DNA of 64,000 bases from Ariolimax columbianus (lineage: Eukaryota; Mollusca; Gastropoda; Stylommatophora; Arionidae), in contig JAVGWX010000009.1 in assembly GCA_036924085.1 (NCBI GenBank), positions 64,146,512-64,210,511 on the forward strand. The letters are read 5' to 3'. The position numbers were made by a program, and so were the translations under genes. Positions 24,451 through 38,200 of the stretch are shown here, in pieces (position 1 is the stretch's first letter; every line of letters begins with the position of its first letter). The notes below the pieces were generated by a model. That model saw only the letters and a list, made by a program, of their open reading frames with translations, was not told the DNA's origin and searched no databases.

Positions 24451-24660
24451 TTCCATCAGGGTGGTTGGACAAATGCGGATATAGTGGTCCTGCGGCCGGC
24501 CGTCTGGTGCAGCTTGTTAACTACATTATCATGTTCATATGTGTTTCTGAACACCTGTTTGGCTTTCCAGTGTCTGGTTGGTTTTCCTCTGGATATAAAT
24601 ACGACACACGACAGGTGGTCGCTTTCTTGTGCCCCTAATACCTCCCAGCGTGTGGATGGA

Positions 24661-25028
24661 GCTTCTTCTTCTCCTTATTCGTTCGTTCTCAATCTCCCAC
24701 TACCAAACCCTGAAAGGGCTTAAGTAGCAGAATGTAGTCCAGAGAACGGAATGCGTTGTGTTGTAGTTTACAGCTTGGCTGCGATATTTGCACATTTCGA
24801 TCCAACACATCCGACTTCAGCAAGCATTTTTTGAGTACCGGGTTAACATTCCCTCTTCGATTCCTTCTCCTTAGCCAGTCTGCCCTGCTACATCCCGTTA
24901 TCCAGGATCACCGCGTGGAGGTGTAGAAGAGTCTTGGCAGCTATGGTTCGCTGGCCCTGACGCTAGCAGTCAGCTATGGGTCGCTAACCACTACAGCTCA
25001 TGCGCTGCTCAGCATCTTGATCCCAGGC
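24661..25028 (-). mobile_element. Family B dispersed element, nearly full copy
   Basis: CTTCTTCTTCTCC, then GTTCGTTCTCAATCTCCCAC, GGAATGCGTTGTGTTGTAG and GCGTGGAGGTGTAGAAG. It aligns along its length with 10549-10925. Confidence 0.8.
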
Positions 25029-25029
25029 T

Positions 25030-25245
25030 TTGTTCGATTTTTGCAATGGTGTAGCTGAAGATCACAATGTCGTTCACAAAACATTAATGTGAGAGCATCT
25101 TCGTCATCTATGTTGGCACCTCGATCCTGTCAGTTTAGGGACCTAAACACTTCTTCAGGGGCAGCTGTGATCAGTTTTGTGGAGATGACATCTTTTTGTC
25201 GCGCTCCTCTATTTATAAGTATGGAAAGTGGCTTGTGAAAAGAAT
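25030..25245 (-). mobile_element. LINE reverse-transcriptase fragment
   Basis: The - strand reads RGARQKDVISTKLITAAPEE and VFRSLN, the region before the catalytic DD in RTE-like LINEs (usual form 'GVRQGD.ISPKLF'). It lies about 290 bp upstream of the stabilin-like start codon. Confidence 0.6.
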
Positions 25246-25449
25246 GATATTTGAATCCATAAGTTAAATAAGATAAGCAGTCTCACCACGCATAGGTGCA
25301 CTAGGCGAGAATGTCCTGTTTTCTCAGATTTACTTTACCTAAATGAATCCGTTAGTTTAGATATGCTAGAAGCGTTGAAATTTACTCATAATTAATGCAT
25401 GTATCGTTTCGTCAAGCTAGGAAAACTAATTTCAATAATAATACTAATT

Positions 25450-25536
25450 TGTTTTCCTTCAACTCCGATAATTACAGGAAATACTTGGAGGTTGTTTTCT
25501 AATTTTGATTTTGGATATTATAAACATTTACCATGG
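25450..25536 (+). promoter_or_regulatory. Start-codon context and possible 5' UTR splice acceptor
   Basis: The ATG at 25533 sits in ACCATGG, a strong Kozak context. A pyrimidine-rich tract at 25450-25466 precedes an AG at 25476-25477, so a 5' UTR exon could begin at 25478 and an upstream non-coding exon may exist. I see no convincing TATA box; the stretch is AT-rich. The acceptor is an inference. Confidence 0.4.
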
Positions 25537-26286
25537 AGTCTACACAGACAAAGTTGCAGAAACACATAAGATTTCATTGTATGTGTGGACAAGTTGTGGT
25601 AGTTACTCTTCTTTTAAGCCTGTGTGTGACAGCTTATCTGCCCGACGTGGAAGCTGCGCTAGAATTCACCGTCACCACAGATAATGACATGATGTCTACA
25701 TATGAGCCAGCATTAAAGTTTATTCCTTTAGCTGATATGACCTCACCAGCAGACATTCAGAGTCCAGTTCCAGACAAGTATTCATTGACGACTCCCATGT
25801 TAACGCCATTGCATTCCATACCTTGGTGGACGTCATCTTCTTACTTCAAGTCTTCTATTCCGTCAATCACTACAATGAGTAAAGGAGAGACCGAAACAGA
25901 TTCAACCCCAACTGCTAAACTTACTTCACAAACATGGTCATCACAGCCTAAAATTATATCAAATTCAACAAAAAACTCTACAGCAAGATTATCATCTTTA
26001 ACAAGTATTGTATCAACTAGCTCTGCAACAGTTCCTTCAACCTCGCCAGCTACTGTAACATCAGAGATGTCTGTGACACCAGTAATCGCAGTTCAACCTA
26101 CGGAAAAAACACCTCTAATTTTAGCCGTGACAACAGAATTATCTGATTTAACAACAACTTTGTTTGTATCCACTCCAGTCGCATTTCGCAGCTCACATTT
26201 TTGCAACCGGACCCGGAGTGTCATATACTTTGGAAAGTGTGGACAATGCAGTAATATACCGGAATGTAAAATGGGAGATGTACGAG
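25533..26286 (+). CDS. Stabilin-like exon 1: signal peptide, Ser/Thr-rich linker, first Cys module
   Basis: The exon has 251 codons plus one base (ends in phase 1) and its donor is GTAATA at 26287. Residues about 21-34 form a hydrophobic core (VVVVTLLLSLCVTA) after a basic N-terminal stretch, consistent with a signal peptide cut near VEA at 39-41. Residues about 45-215 are rich in Ser and Thr with several N-x-S/T sites, so this is likely an O-glycosylated, extended linker. The last about 35 residues hold HFCNRT, KCGQC and ECKMGDVR, a short cysteine module that recurs in exon 5 as NFCNET, FCSPC and QCRAGDVE. The open frame continues into the intron to 26378, but the splice is supported by the matching donor in exon 5. 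Confidence 0.65.
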
Positions 26287-29200
26287 GTAATATGTTGTGG
26301 TCACCTTTATTTATGTCTGTTGATGTTATTGTTTGCTGCTACATTTGTGGGTTTTCTTGTATGAGAGCAAGCAAGTAAATATATAACAAATGACTATTTA
26401 AAAAACCAACTAAATGAGTTACGAACTTGAAAATAAAATGGAAGAAAGAAATGGGAGAGAGTAACTGTCCAGACCCAATCAACCAGCTACAAATACAGAA
26501 TACTGCAATCTTCCGCATGAGAACGGGCCACAGCAGACTACTGGGCCACCTATATCGCCTCAAAATTTCGCAAACAAATGAATGTCCACGTGGGACAGGA
26601 GTCCAGACCCTTGAACACGTACTTCAAGAACACTCGGCCCACGAAGAACTAAGATGCCAGACCTGGCCAGATTGAGTAGAACTGAGGCAAACATCATGGG
26701 GTCACCGCTCAGACCTGGAAAGGACTATGGACTTCATCCTGGCGATAGGACTGAAGATTTAGCATGCTCAGAAAGTCCGAACGCAGAAGAAGAAGAAGAA
26801 GAAGAAGAAGAAAAAGAAGAAAAGAAGAAGAAGAAAAAGACGAAGGAGAATAATAATTTGGAAACCATTTATTATTAAACTTACATTATTCCTTTATTTC
26901 TAAACATAATTTCTACTAACGTTGATACATTTATAGCATCCCATTGGGTTCATCTTGTGTTCGTCAGTCAGTTGTCTGGGTACCCACAAGGCGCACGCTT
27001 TCCGGAAATGTAATCGATCATGCGTTATGGTGTATACTAATCCATGCGGACAGACTATTGCAGATGTTCCACTGTTCTTACCTGCACGTCAGCTGGAATC
27101 ATCTCCTCATCCGTATCACATATGCTTCTGTTGCAATCTTAACAGGCTGACCAAGTCGGACTTGATCATTACATTTTGAGCGTTCCTTGAGAAAATGTAT
27201 AGACTCTTATCCAACGCTTTACGCGACATTTACTCCTCCCCCCTAATAGGAAGCATTTCCATAAGAATATCGTTTACATTTTTTGCCCTCTCCCTACTTC
27301 CCTAAAAAACACAATGCCTAACGGCACAGTGCTATCTGGTTGTACATTCTGTAAGCACAGACGTCATTTTGTACCCTTACTGCGCACATCCATGTGACAC
27401 CTAGCGTATGCTACCTAATGAAATCACAAAGTTGGATATTGCTGACACCTTAAGAAACATCAAATACAATTTCCAGTTATCCCACATTGGTTGTGACATA
27501 CTTACTGACTTACCTTCGTACATTGTTTATTAACGTTAGGTTGCAGTGGGTTATATTATATATACCAGGCGCAATATGTTCGTTTTGAAATAAATACATG
27601 CGCTTTTGTGGATATCATTTACTGTGAATGTTAGCTAGGCATGAGTTTAGCAATCTATTTTAACAAGACAAATTTGAAGCGCACTCAGAGACTTCTTCAA
27701 TATTCGGATTATCAAAGGAAACATTCAAACTGCATTAACTTCTTTTTCCGCTACTTCTGCTTCTTTTTAGATTCCACCAAAGCGGTCAATGACCAGCACG
27801 CCAGATGGCGTCTTTAAGGAAAGCAACAAATCTCTCCCCCCCCCCCCCCCCTCACTTCATCCAGTCTGCATTCATCCTTTGTACAGTGCCGGAGCTCTGA
27901 TTCTTGATTTTCATTTCGACTTCCACGGTTCCTCGTCAAGTTGTCTTAGGTCGCCTCGGTTTTGCTATCTCTCTGGGGTGCATACCATGGGGGTTCTGAT
28001 GATGGTGTCAGGCTCTCATCCCAGGACATGACCAATCCAATTCCAGCGTCGACCAGTTATGACAGTGTACATGTCTTAACTTTATTATCACAAGAGATAA
28101 TTTTGAATCTCTCTAATCCCCGTGCAACACCACGAAGGATCCTCCAGACGGTTGTGCTATGCATGGCTTCATCTGTGTGTCACTCACTACTGCGGGGATC
28201 ACGTCCATACCTCACCTCGTTAGCCAGGCTGCTATGAAAACAGCCCGTTTCCAGGGAGGGCTACTAGGAAGCCGAGGTGAGGGACTTGGCCATTATGTTT
28301 TGTCTTACCCTGACTAACATGTCTAATCAATATATTTTGCCTGACCAGACGTAAGTCTTCCTTCCCTAAGTAAGCAGATCTACTACTATTGTATTACTAC
28401 GTCATTTCAAGTGCCTCTCAATGGTGTATGTTTGCATATTTTTGGTTTCGAAAATTCCCGTTTATTCTAAAAATTCAATCTAGTGATCTCGTTGATCGTT
28501 CTTTCATGTGTCCTATTCGTGGCCGCTGTTATTTTCAATCAATGCTTCTGCTAAGTATGATCAACACCTTTGGTCCTCCATTTTTTCTTGATTTTTCTTT
28601 TCTTTGTGCAAGCTGTTGCAAACTTGACATGGCCATTGATCGTTTCCGTGCACTTCTTGACAGGACAGTTGTCCGTTTGCGTGGACTTTGATTTCTCAAA
28701 TCTTAACCAACTTATCCGTAGCTTAATTAAGGACATGACATTTTGTACACATTCCCTACTAGTACGAGCTATTAATCTATGACCTGTCCGGAACAAACGA
28801 TTATTTAACTTGACATGACAGCTGTCCGTTTGCGTGGACTTTTATTTGTCCTATTTTATCCAACTCCATAATATCCTAGAGATCTGAAATTGTGTACACA
28901 TTCTCTACTGTGCGTCATGTCAAATTTTGACGGATCTTCGAATGCAAAACAAACAAACAAAACAACACCTCAAAACAGCAATACATCAAAGAAATACCAA
29001 AATTAAATACACATATAGTAGCACACACCCCCCCCACCCCCCAAACCAGCCACACAAAAAAAACAAACCAAAAAAAAAACCCTCCATTATCTTAGTTTAA
29101 AGGACACTTTGCAAGCTGTTTGCTGGTATACACTATTGTGGCGTTGAGGTATAAAGACACTCTTAACAGATGACAAAAGCAATTTAATATTCTGTATTAT

Positions 29201-32200
29201 GTTCTCCGTTGGATTTCTCCATTTTTCAATGTTTTTTCCGATAACCATAGTTATGAAAGTAATGGGGAAAAGAATATTCCGATCATCCTTTGATTTAATT
29301 TTATTTACGCATATGTTGTTATCCGTTCTTTGATCCGCCTTACTATTTCAGTTTTAGTTGTCCTTCTCACTTTGTCTATCTTCGCAGTTGAACAATCTTA
29401 GGTTACCTGGCATATCCTGCCTGTTTCAATATCAGGATTCCAAGTGCACAAACAGATCTAACCATTGCATTCAAGAGTCCAAGAGGGCAGACCGCATAGG
29501 AGATCAGAAATCAATATGTACACCAATTAAGAGAAGACATGAACATGAGCCGTAGACCAGAACCACTCTATAGTGAATTCAGATACCAGACCTGGTCAGA
29601 AGGTGCGAAGCTGAGGAAAAAGTTGTGGGACAGTCGCTCCGATCTGGTGAAGACTACATAGTACATACTATACTTCATCATGGTACTGGCCTCCAGATAT
29701 TCATATGGCATGCCCAAAGATCCTGGACGCAAAGAAGAAGAGGGAGGGGAAAACCATACACACAGTTTAGGCAGATGGAGCTTGAGAACTCAGGAGGAAA
29801 GGACATCTAAGGGCAGTTTTATCTAACTAAAAACACAACCTGCTGCCTTGCGTGAAGGTTGGGGAAAGCCAAAGGCAAGGGAAGGCAAACTCGAATAATG
29901 TCAGCAGAAAACGGAAAGCACTTGGCCAGATAGAGCATAGCAAGGTGCAACGAATTGTTGATATTATGCAGAGTGAGACAAACAAACACCCGCCAGTCGG
30001 GAAGGTGCGGCGGTAGTTTGAAAAAGACATGAGAATCTATTGAAGAATCTAGTCCCAATCTAAATGATCAATAATCGAAGAAGAAGTACGTTTAGTGCGC
30101 ATAACTATAACAGAACGTTAGAATTTAATAAATTACTTCACGTTCAATTTCTGGACAGATATATGTGTATTTATTATTGTCGCTATTAAATATCACATTT
30201 AATAATTTATACCTATTTTTCTTAATAATTCAAGATTCCATTGTCAAATGTTTCATTGGTTCACCTGGTTGTATGAACAAATGTGTTCATTTTCATTTGG
30301 AATCTGTTTGTTGCCAAGGTTACTGGGGAGAAAACTGTGATGGTAAGTAAAAGAGATTGGCGCTGCATGTCTTAAAAGTAAATATTAAGAAAATAATTAT
30401 TGAACATAAATTATTCATTTTAGATAACATTGCTCGCAACAAGCATTGACAAGTCTTCCATATATTACTGTTCAAATGTTTTCATCATGAATTTATGTGT
30501 TGTTCATTTTGAATAGATCTCACACATTGTGTAAACAACTCATAGTCAAAAATTTTTAATTTTCTTTGAAATTGCGCAGTCAAATAATGCAAACAGTCGT
30601 TATTGTTTTCTTTCATATAACTTTTAGCTGCGAAGAGTACATTTGAGAAACTGATAATAGTGTGTGTCTAAATGTCTTTTTCATTTTCAATCAAGTACTG
30701 GTAACAGAGTGCCCAGGTGGAAGTGCGAGTCCATGTAATCATCACGGAGAATGTCAAACCAGCACCTGGACGTGTCTTTGTCAGGTATGTATTGTACGAG
30801 TGTATGTAGGTGATATCAATAAATTATAGTTGGAGAATGCAATTTTTGTAGCAATGTCAATATATGTATGTAGCTCTTCGCACTTCCTCCCTCTCTCAAG
30901 CACACATTCTATCACAGCCACGACAAGGGTGCACATTCACCCATACTTAATTTCATACTTTCAATTCCAGATTCATAATGCTTGCAATGTAATTTGGAAG
31001 AATTGTAAATTAATTGGTAACAAAAATACACGTAATTACAAAAATATATAACTACGACAGGCGTGTTCAAATGAAACCGGACCTAACTGCACCAAGTGGA
31101 AATACCTACGTACAATACCCATGATGACGTCATTCTGATGTCAACAGCACATATCACCCATCAAGTTTGCAAAATTTCATTATCCTCTGACTCATAGTTT
31201 CCTCAGCAGACCATTGAAAACATGGCCGGTGTGTAACGAAACCCGTCCAGAGTTGATGAGCGAGAGGTGATACGGTTTCTAACAGCTGAAGGATGTCGTC
31301 CAGTTGACATTCATCACATAATGCAGGCAGTGTATAGTGACAAAAGTGTGTCAAAGTCAACAATAAAAAACTAGACAACGATGTTTAAAGAAGGACGTGA
31401 GTTAACAAAAGATCTTCCTAGACCAGGTCAGGTGTATATTGTTGCGTCAGAAGATGACATCGCCAAAATTGATGCAGCAATTTGGGTCAACTGTCGCTGG
31501 AGCTTATGTTCGCCACACTTTTGTCACCATACACTGCCTGCATTCTGCGATGAATGTCAACTGGTCGACATCCTTCAGCTGTTAGAAACCGAATCACCGC
31601 TCGCTGATCAACTCTGGACCGATTCCGTGTCACACCCACCATGTTTTAAAAGGTCTGCTGAGGAAATTATGAGTCAGAGGATAATGAAATTTTGCAAACT
31701 TGATGGTTGGTATGAGCTGTTTACATCCGAAGTGACGACATCGTACATATGTTCGCTTGTTGCAGTTTGGTCCGGTTTCATTTGAACACACCTCGTATTA
31801 CAGTACACAAAGACACATACATACACTGTCCACATAAACAAAAATGACATACTAATGTATATACACGCATGTGACATGCAGTCATATTTGACGAAGAAGC
31901 GTGATCTTTGATCTTCCTGTGTATTACATGAAGATGTACTCTTGCAACATCTCATTTTTGAATTGGAACCAAGATGCTGAGCAGTGCAGGAGCTGCAGCA
32001 GTCAGTGACCTAAAGCTGACTGCTAACATCAGGACCAGCGACCCAGAGCTGCCAAGACCCTTCTCTACCTCCGCGTGGTGATCCTGGATAACAGGCTGCA
32101 ACATGGCAGACTGGCTAAGGAGACGGGAGCTACACACACATATTGCTAACACAGTACCAAAAAATACTGTGCTGAAGTTTAATGTATTGGACCAAAAGGT

Positions 32201-35200
32201 GCCCTTAGAACAGGACACAACCGACTCTGCAGCCACATGTACACAAAAATGAAGATTGGCAACTCAGCCATGTGTACATGTGGACAGGTGCCCCAGACAG
32301 CAGAGCACATACTACAGAACTGCCCCGAACCGAATATGATATACAGAGAAAATCTCACTGGCCCATAGCAACAACACTGGAAGAGAAACTTTATGGACCT
32401 GTATGTGAACTACAAAAGACAGTGAAGTTTATACAAGAGACAACATTGCAGATATAGACAATATTTTAAAGCGAACGGAAGAAGAAGAAAAGACCAAAAG
32501 GTGCAAATATCGCAGTCAACCTGTAAACTACGACACAACGCATTTCGTTCTGGGACTACATGCTGCTTCTGGCATGGCCTTTTTCAGGGTTTGGTAGCGG
32601 AAGTTTGAGAATGAACAACGAAGAAGAAGAATTTGTTAAATCTTTTCAGCTATCAGGAGCACAGCTAATCTTTGAAATACCTAAACCTGTTCAACACATA
32701 GGCCATGGATAATGTTGTTATTTATAAACTATTTCACTGTATAACAACTATCAGCAATCTTGGACTTACTTAAATCATTTATTGTACTTTATGAAAATTA
32801 TAAGTCAAGCATCTGGCCCAACTGGTCGCTTAGACAGACTGAGTCTACCATCAGATAAGTTGACCATTTTTTCCTTATATGTTGATTTGTTAGTTCAGTA
32901 TTGTTGTCCCTTATGAAGGCCTATTGGTCATAATGTAGGTTTTGTTTGTGTTCTCGTCTCGGTGCGGTATCTGACCATACCCATTTTAAAATTATGATTA
33001 AACTTAACCTTAATCAACTTTAACATTTTTTTTCCCATTATATACATCAACAGAGCCGTTGCAGTTTCGCCTTATTTTAATGAAAATTATAAATAATCTT
33101 TTTATTTATTGGTAGCCTCTCTTCAACCCTTGGGTGTAGAAGTTTGCCTATAAATACGGTAGACTATTCTATCTGCTATCTTGGGTCTAGTCTAGTCCTC
33201 AATCTCTTATAGACTGTCTTATGCTGTCATCCAAGCGCAGTCTTTGTGGTGCATAGACCATCAACCAACCCTCTCCAAGAAAACCCATTCTGTGCTAGTT
33301 TTTCTTGTATTTGCCTTGAGGTCTCTTCTCCATGTGTTCTTTAGTCTTCCTTTGCTTCTTTTTCCATGTAAGTTCCATGACAGAGATTGTATGTTGATGC
33401 TGTCTTGAGGTTTTCACACTGTGTTGCCTATCCAGCATCACCTTCATCCCAAGATTTTCTATTCACACGTCTTTATCCTGTTCTCTGCCATAAGGTTTTG
33501 TTTGTAACCTTGACGAACCACTGCAGACTTAGAGTTTGTCTCAAAGTATGTGAATCTGTCTACCTCATCCAATGGTGTTCTCTTTAGTTTGATAGGAGCC
33601 AGATTGTTAGTCACATTTAATTTTAACATTAGTGTATTTTCGTCATGAAACTTTAGAGTTGGAGTTGGAGATGCAATAGAAGGGCTTTGTCATCTACAAA
33701 GCCCAGGTCTTCTAGCTGTTTAAATAATGTCCACTGGATTCCATTTCTCCCAAAGGCTTTAGATTCTTTCATAATCCAATCAATTGCCAGCAGGAACAGA
33801 AAAGGTGATATAACACAGTATTAATGGCCCCCACATTTAATGTTAAATAATTCTGTGCATTTTCCCTCATGCAAAACTCTGCAATACATATCCTCATGCG
33901 TCTGCTTTGTTATGATGGTAAGAAGAGGTTCCCAGGGACATTAAATTCATTTCTAGGGTTATCCAGGACACAAAGCTTGAGAAAAGCTGTATTAGATACA
34001 TTTTTATGATAGATACTCAGGTTTATGATGTCTTAGTCTTAGTTGATCTGTGCATCTACAAGGGCGTTAGCCCTTGTGCAGGTCCCGACTCGTGTGCGAG
34101 TTTGTAGTAGCCGGGTGCATTTCTCTGCTTACCGAGCTGGGCTCGAGCAGTGCTATATTTATGATGTGGGTTTACCAATTCACGTCCTCACTGCAGAGTT
34201 AGCTACCAATTTTTACAACTACATGAGCTGTGGCATGCCATGACTGAGTCATTAATCTGGTCCCTTTATTGTAATAGGAAAATGTTCAAATTGTTTTGTC
34301 AATCGTATGTTTTTAAGTTTTTGTAAGTAAGCAGATGTTGTTGTTTCCGAATGCCCACAATGAGTAAGTTACTCTCTTGTGCACCCTGAAAAGGACGTTA
34401 AGTGGCGTGTTGCAGTAGCTTTCCTCACATCCTGAGTGTGCTGATAAAAGTGGACCAGGATCCTCCAGACGGTTGTGCTATGCTTGGCTTCATCTGTGCG
34501 TCACTAACTACTGCAGGGATCATGTCGATCCCCACCTCGTTAGCCAGGCTGCCATGAAAACATCCTGTTTCTAGGGAGGGCAATTAGGAAGCCGAGGTGA
34601 GGGACTTGGCCAGTATGATTTGTCTTACCCTGACTAACATGTCTGATATTTTGTCTGACCAGACGTAAGTCTTCCTTCCCTAAGTAAGCAGATAATTTAG
34701 TTATCTTCTAAAGTAATCCTTGCCTGTGTTAATCATTTCATGTCTTTTCTCATCAACAGTCTGGATTCACTGGAACTGCATGTGAGCTTTGTGAAGACAA
34801 AACAAAATATGGACCAGATTGTACTGAAGGTACGAGCTGTTGATGTCTGTGTCCTTGGAGTTATAGGTCCCCTTTTTGAATTTTAATGCCTCTTATGAAA
34901 AAAAGGAATGAATCCCTATACTTCATTATTTACTTAATAAAAGGCACCCAACAGGGTGAGGTGGGGGTGAAAGGTGGATTGTGTATGGGACTAGCAATCT
35001 CATATTGTAAAATAAAGTGCCCAGAAACCATCACTCGAGATCACACAATTAAATGAAATGACTGAGTCACTCCTAGCCTCATCCACATGTGGTGTAGATA
35101 TCTTCTTTTTTGTTTTATTGGGGATTATATTTTCTACAGGATCGCTTCATGCCCAAACTTCCTTAGTTGTCTCTTATGACATGCCTGGCAGGTTAAAGTG

Positions 35201-38200
35201 TTGCTATTATTTGTTCTCTTTTTTGGCCCTGGTACACACTGGTGACATAAATTAATTCTTCAAGGAAATGCAAACATTTGCTAGATTTAAGAACAAGGAG
35301 ATTGTGCTGAAATAAAACAGGAGGTCGAACTGCAGTGACACTGTGGATAAAAATAAAATGGATAAAAATAAAAAGAGTATAAAACATGGATAGATATGGT
35401 TCAGATATTGCACTGATACGGCAAAAAAACAAACTAAACCTACCTTGTGATCAAATGGTCTTCACCAGGGACAATGGAAAATATACAATAAAAACACATG
35501 GAAGAATAGATGAACGCATACAAAATATACTTTATATGTTTATCTGTGCTTTCATGATGTGTTAGTTGTTTTTATGCATATTGTCCTTTCACTCTGATGA
35601 AGGCATTTTGGTTGGTATGTAGGTTTCATTCTTGTTTCATTTTCAGCACGATATCTGAACCATACCTATCAAAGTTTTATCTTTGTTGAAATGAGCACTC
35701 TCATTAGGTGGAAATTCTTCTACCATAATTATTATCTATAATAGCTGACTGAGTGGCTTGAACAATAACTTAATGATACAATTTTTCGGTTACAATCATA
35801 AGACACTCAAAAGTCTAGTACTTTTGTATAAATTATGCTTCATAGCACACTACAAAACATTAAAATAAAATGGACAAATTCATTTAAGATAAGATGCCAA
35901 AGGGAAGACTGAAAAAAATATTATATCCACATGCACACAGACACACACACGTACTGGCACAGATAATTACACACACACACGTTGGCACGCATATGCATGC
36001 ATACATTCTAGCACAGATAAAACATCAAAAAGTGCCCAGACACATGGTATTGCACAAAGACATAGACATATAAACAAACACACAATTGTATACACATATA
36101 GATGCTAATTTTAATGCTTAGAAAAACACATAAACAATGACATACAGATACAGAATACTCCATTATGACTGTTGATTTTAAAACCACAGCAATGAAAACA
36201 AAGAAATTTTGATATTAACTGACAACTTCTTTATTCCTAGATCTGCTCTCGGATACAACTCTTTCAGACCTGATCCAAACAACTACAACAGAATTGTCTA
36301 CAACACAGTTGTCGACAACACCATTTTTATCAACTACTATAGCAGTTATCAGCTCCAATTTTTGCAACGAGACTCGGAATCATACATATTTAACATTTTG
36401 TAGCCCATGCTCTATCAAACAACAATGTAGAGCTGGGGATGTTGAAGGTAATGTGTTGTTGTCACCTTAATGTGTGTATCATCATCAACTTATCACCATC
36501 TTCTGCCTACTTGTGTCGTAAGATGTCGTGTGGAGGTGTAGTTTTATTTTGTGTTCCAGCTTTTGTCACTAATGTTGTTGTCATTCCATGTTTCTTCAAT
36601 GTCCAACTGACACCATCTATCCATATTTTCTTGGTCTTTCTCTTACGCGACGACATTGTCCTGTTCGGCACAGACAGCTTTGCGCTTCAGCGCTCTTTGG
36701 AAATATTAGACAGCAAAACGCCCTCCCTAGGCCTGTCTATTTCCTGGGTCAAGACCAAAGTTCAGAATCTCATTTTCTGCACAGCACCCCAGGGTATTGA
36801 AACTCAAGGTCACACTGTGGAGGGCACCAATGAATTCATCTATCTCGGTAGCATGATATCATCCTATGGGAGCAGCAGTCCCGATATGTCATGCCGGATA
36901 GGACTAACTGCGTCTGCTATGCACGACCTCCGACATATGTGGAGTAATGGCAAGATCTCCCTTGGGATAAAAATCCACATCTACCAGTCCTGTGTGGTCC
37001 CAGTTCTGCTTTACGATTCCAAAACCTTGACATTACAGAAACATGACATGTCGAGACTGCAAGCCTTCCATATGTGCAACCAGTAGCGTATCCTGGGCAA
37101 CCGATGACATGACTACATCTGCAATGTGGAGGTTTCTGCTAACACAGACCTCCTCCCATTCTCAGAAACACCTGGTCACGGCCGAGTTTCTTAGTTCGGT
37201 CATGTTTTACGGCTGGGCTAGGAAATCTTGGCCGACAAGATACTACATACGTCGTTCCTGAGCGTCAAAAGTGTTCCCCCGACCTGCTGGAAGCGCAGAA
37301 GAGGCAGTCCCCGTACATTATGGCTCCAGCAAATATTAACCTTCTCTAACCCTGGACGAGGCCTGGAACCATGCCACAGTAGTGTGTCATGGATATGGCC
37401 GACCGACACAACATGCCTCAGACGCCTAAATGAACATTATTATTATTTCTCTGCAACCCTGATGTCTGATATTTTAGATATGTACAGTTGGTAACTTTGG
37501 TTACATTCTTGTCAGGTGTCTGAACCATTTTATGTCTTTTCATGTATTCTATGCACAGTATTGCAACCAGCTCCTGTCTGATTTCTTTGTTTTGTGTCCA
37601 GCCTTGTGACCCCGACAGCCTTTCTCAAACACCATTTTGCATAACATGATTTTTCTTTCTTGTACCTTGGTAAGCATCCATGTTTGACATTGATAGCAGA
37701 GAGTTGGTATAAAAATACTATTTATCACCTGTCTCTTTGTCTCCATAAGAATATGTTTATGTGTTAATAATGGTGAGAGCTGATAAGAAACCACTTGCTT
37801 TCTGTGTTCTTGATTCAACCTTTCTATCCAGCCTTCCATCTTGTATGAACACCCTGCCAAAGTATTTGAATTCTTAGACCTGCTTAAGTTCTGTGCTTTT
37901 TACCTGAATATTTAGAATTTTCTCAATTTTGCTGATTTTCAGTGTCTTTGCTGTACAAATCCTCATATTAAATCTATCGCAGGCATTGTCAAGGGCATTC
38001 AGATGTTCTTGGAGGTTGTGTTCATCTGAATAAATGTATGCTGCTGTTATGTCTAGTTTTCATGGACTACTGTTTGTTATATTTTGATTTGCATTCATGT
38101 TATATTCAATCTATAATAGGTGCATCAATTTCTTGGTTACTATGAACATCTTATGGCATATTTTTCTGAGAGTTTTGCTTTGACACTGGCTTAGTCATCT

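Noticed and set aside
26164..26364. Alternative-frame protein in exon 1
   Set aside because: It is a shadow of the exon 1 frame and crosses the splice donor.
36439..37086. A 215-codon open frame as a gene
   Set aside because: It joins the end of exon 5 (in another frame), intron sequence and a LINE RT remnant. It is not a unit.
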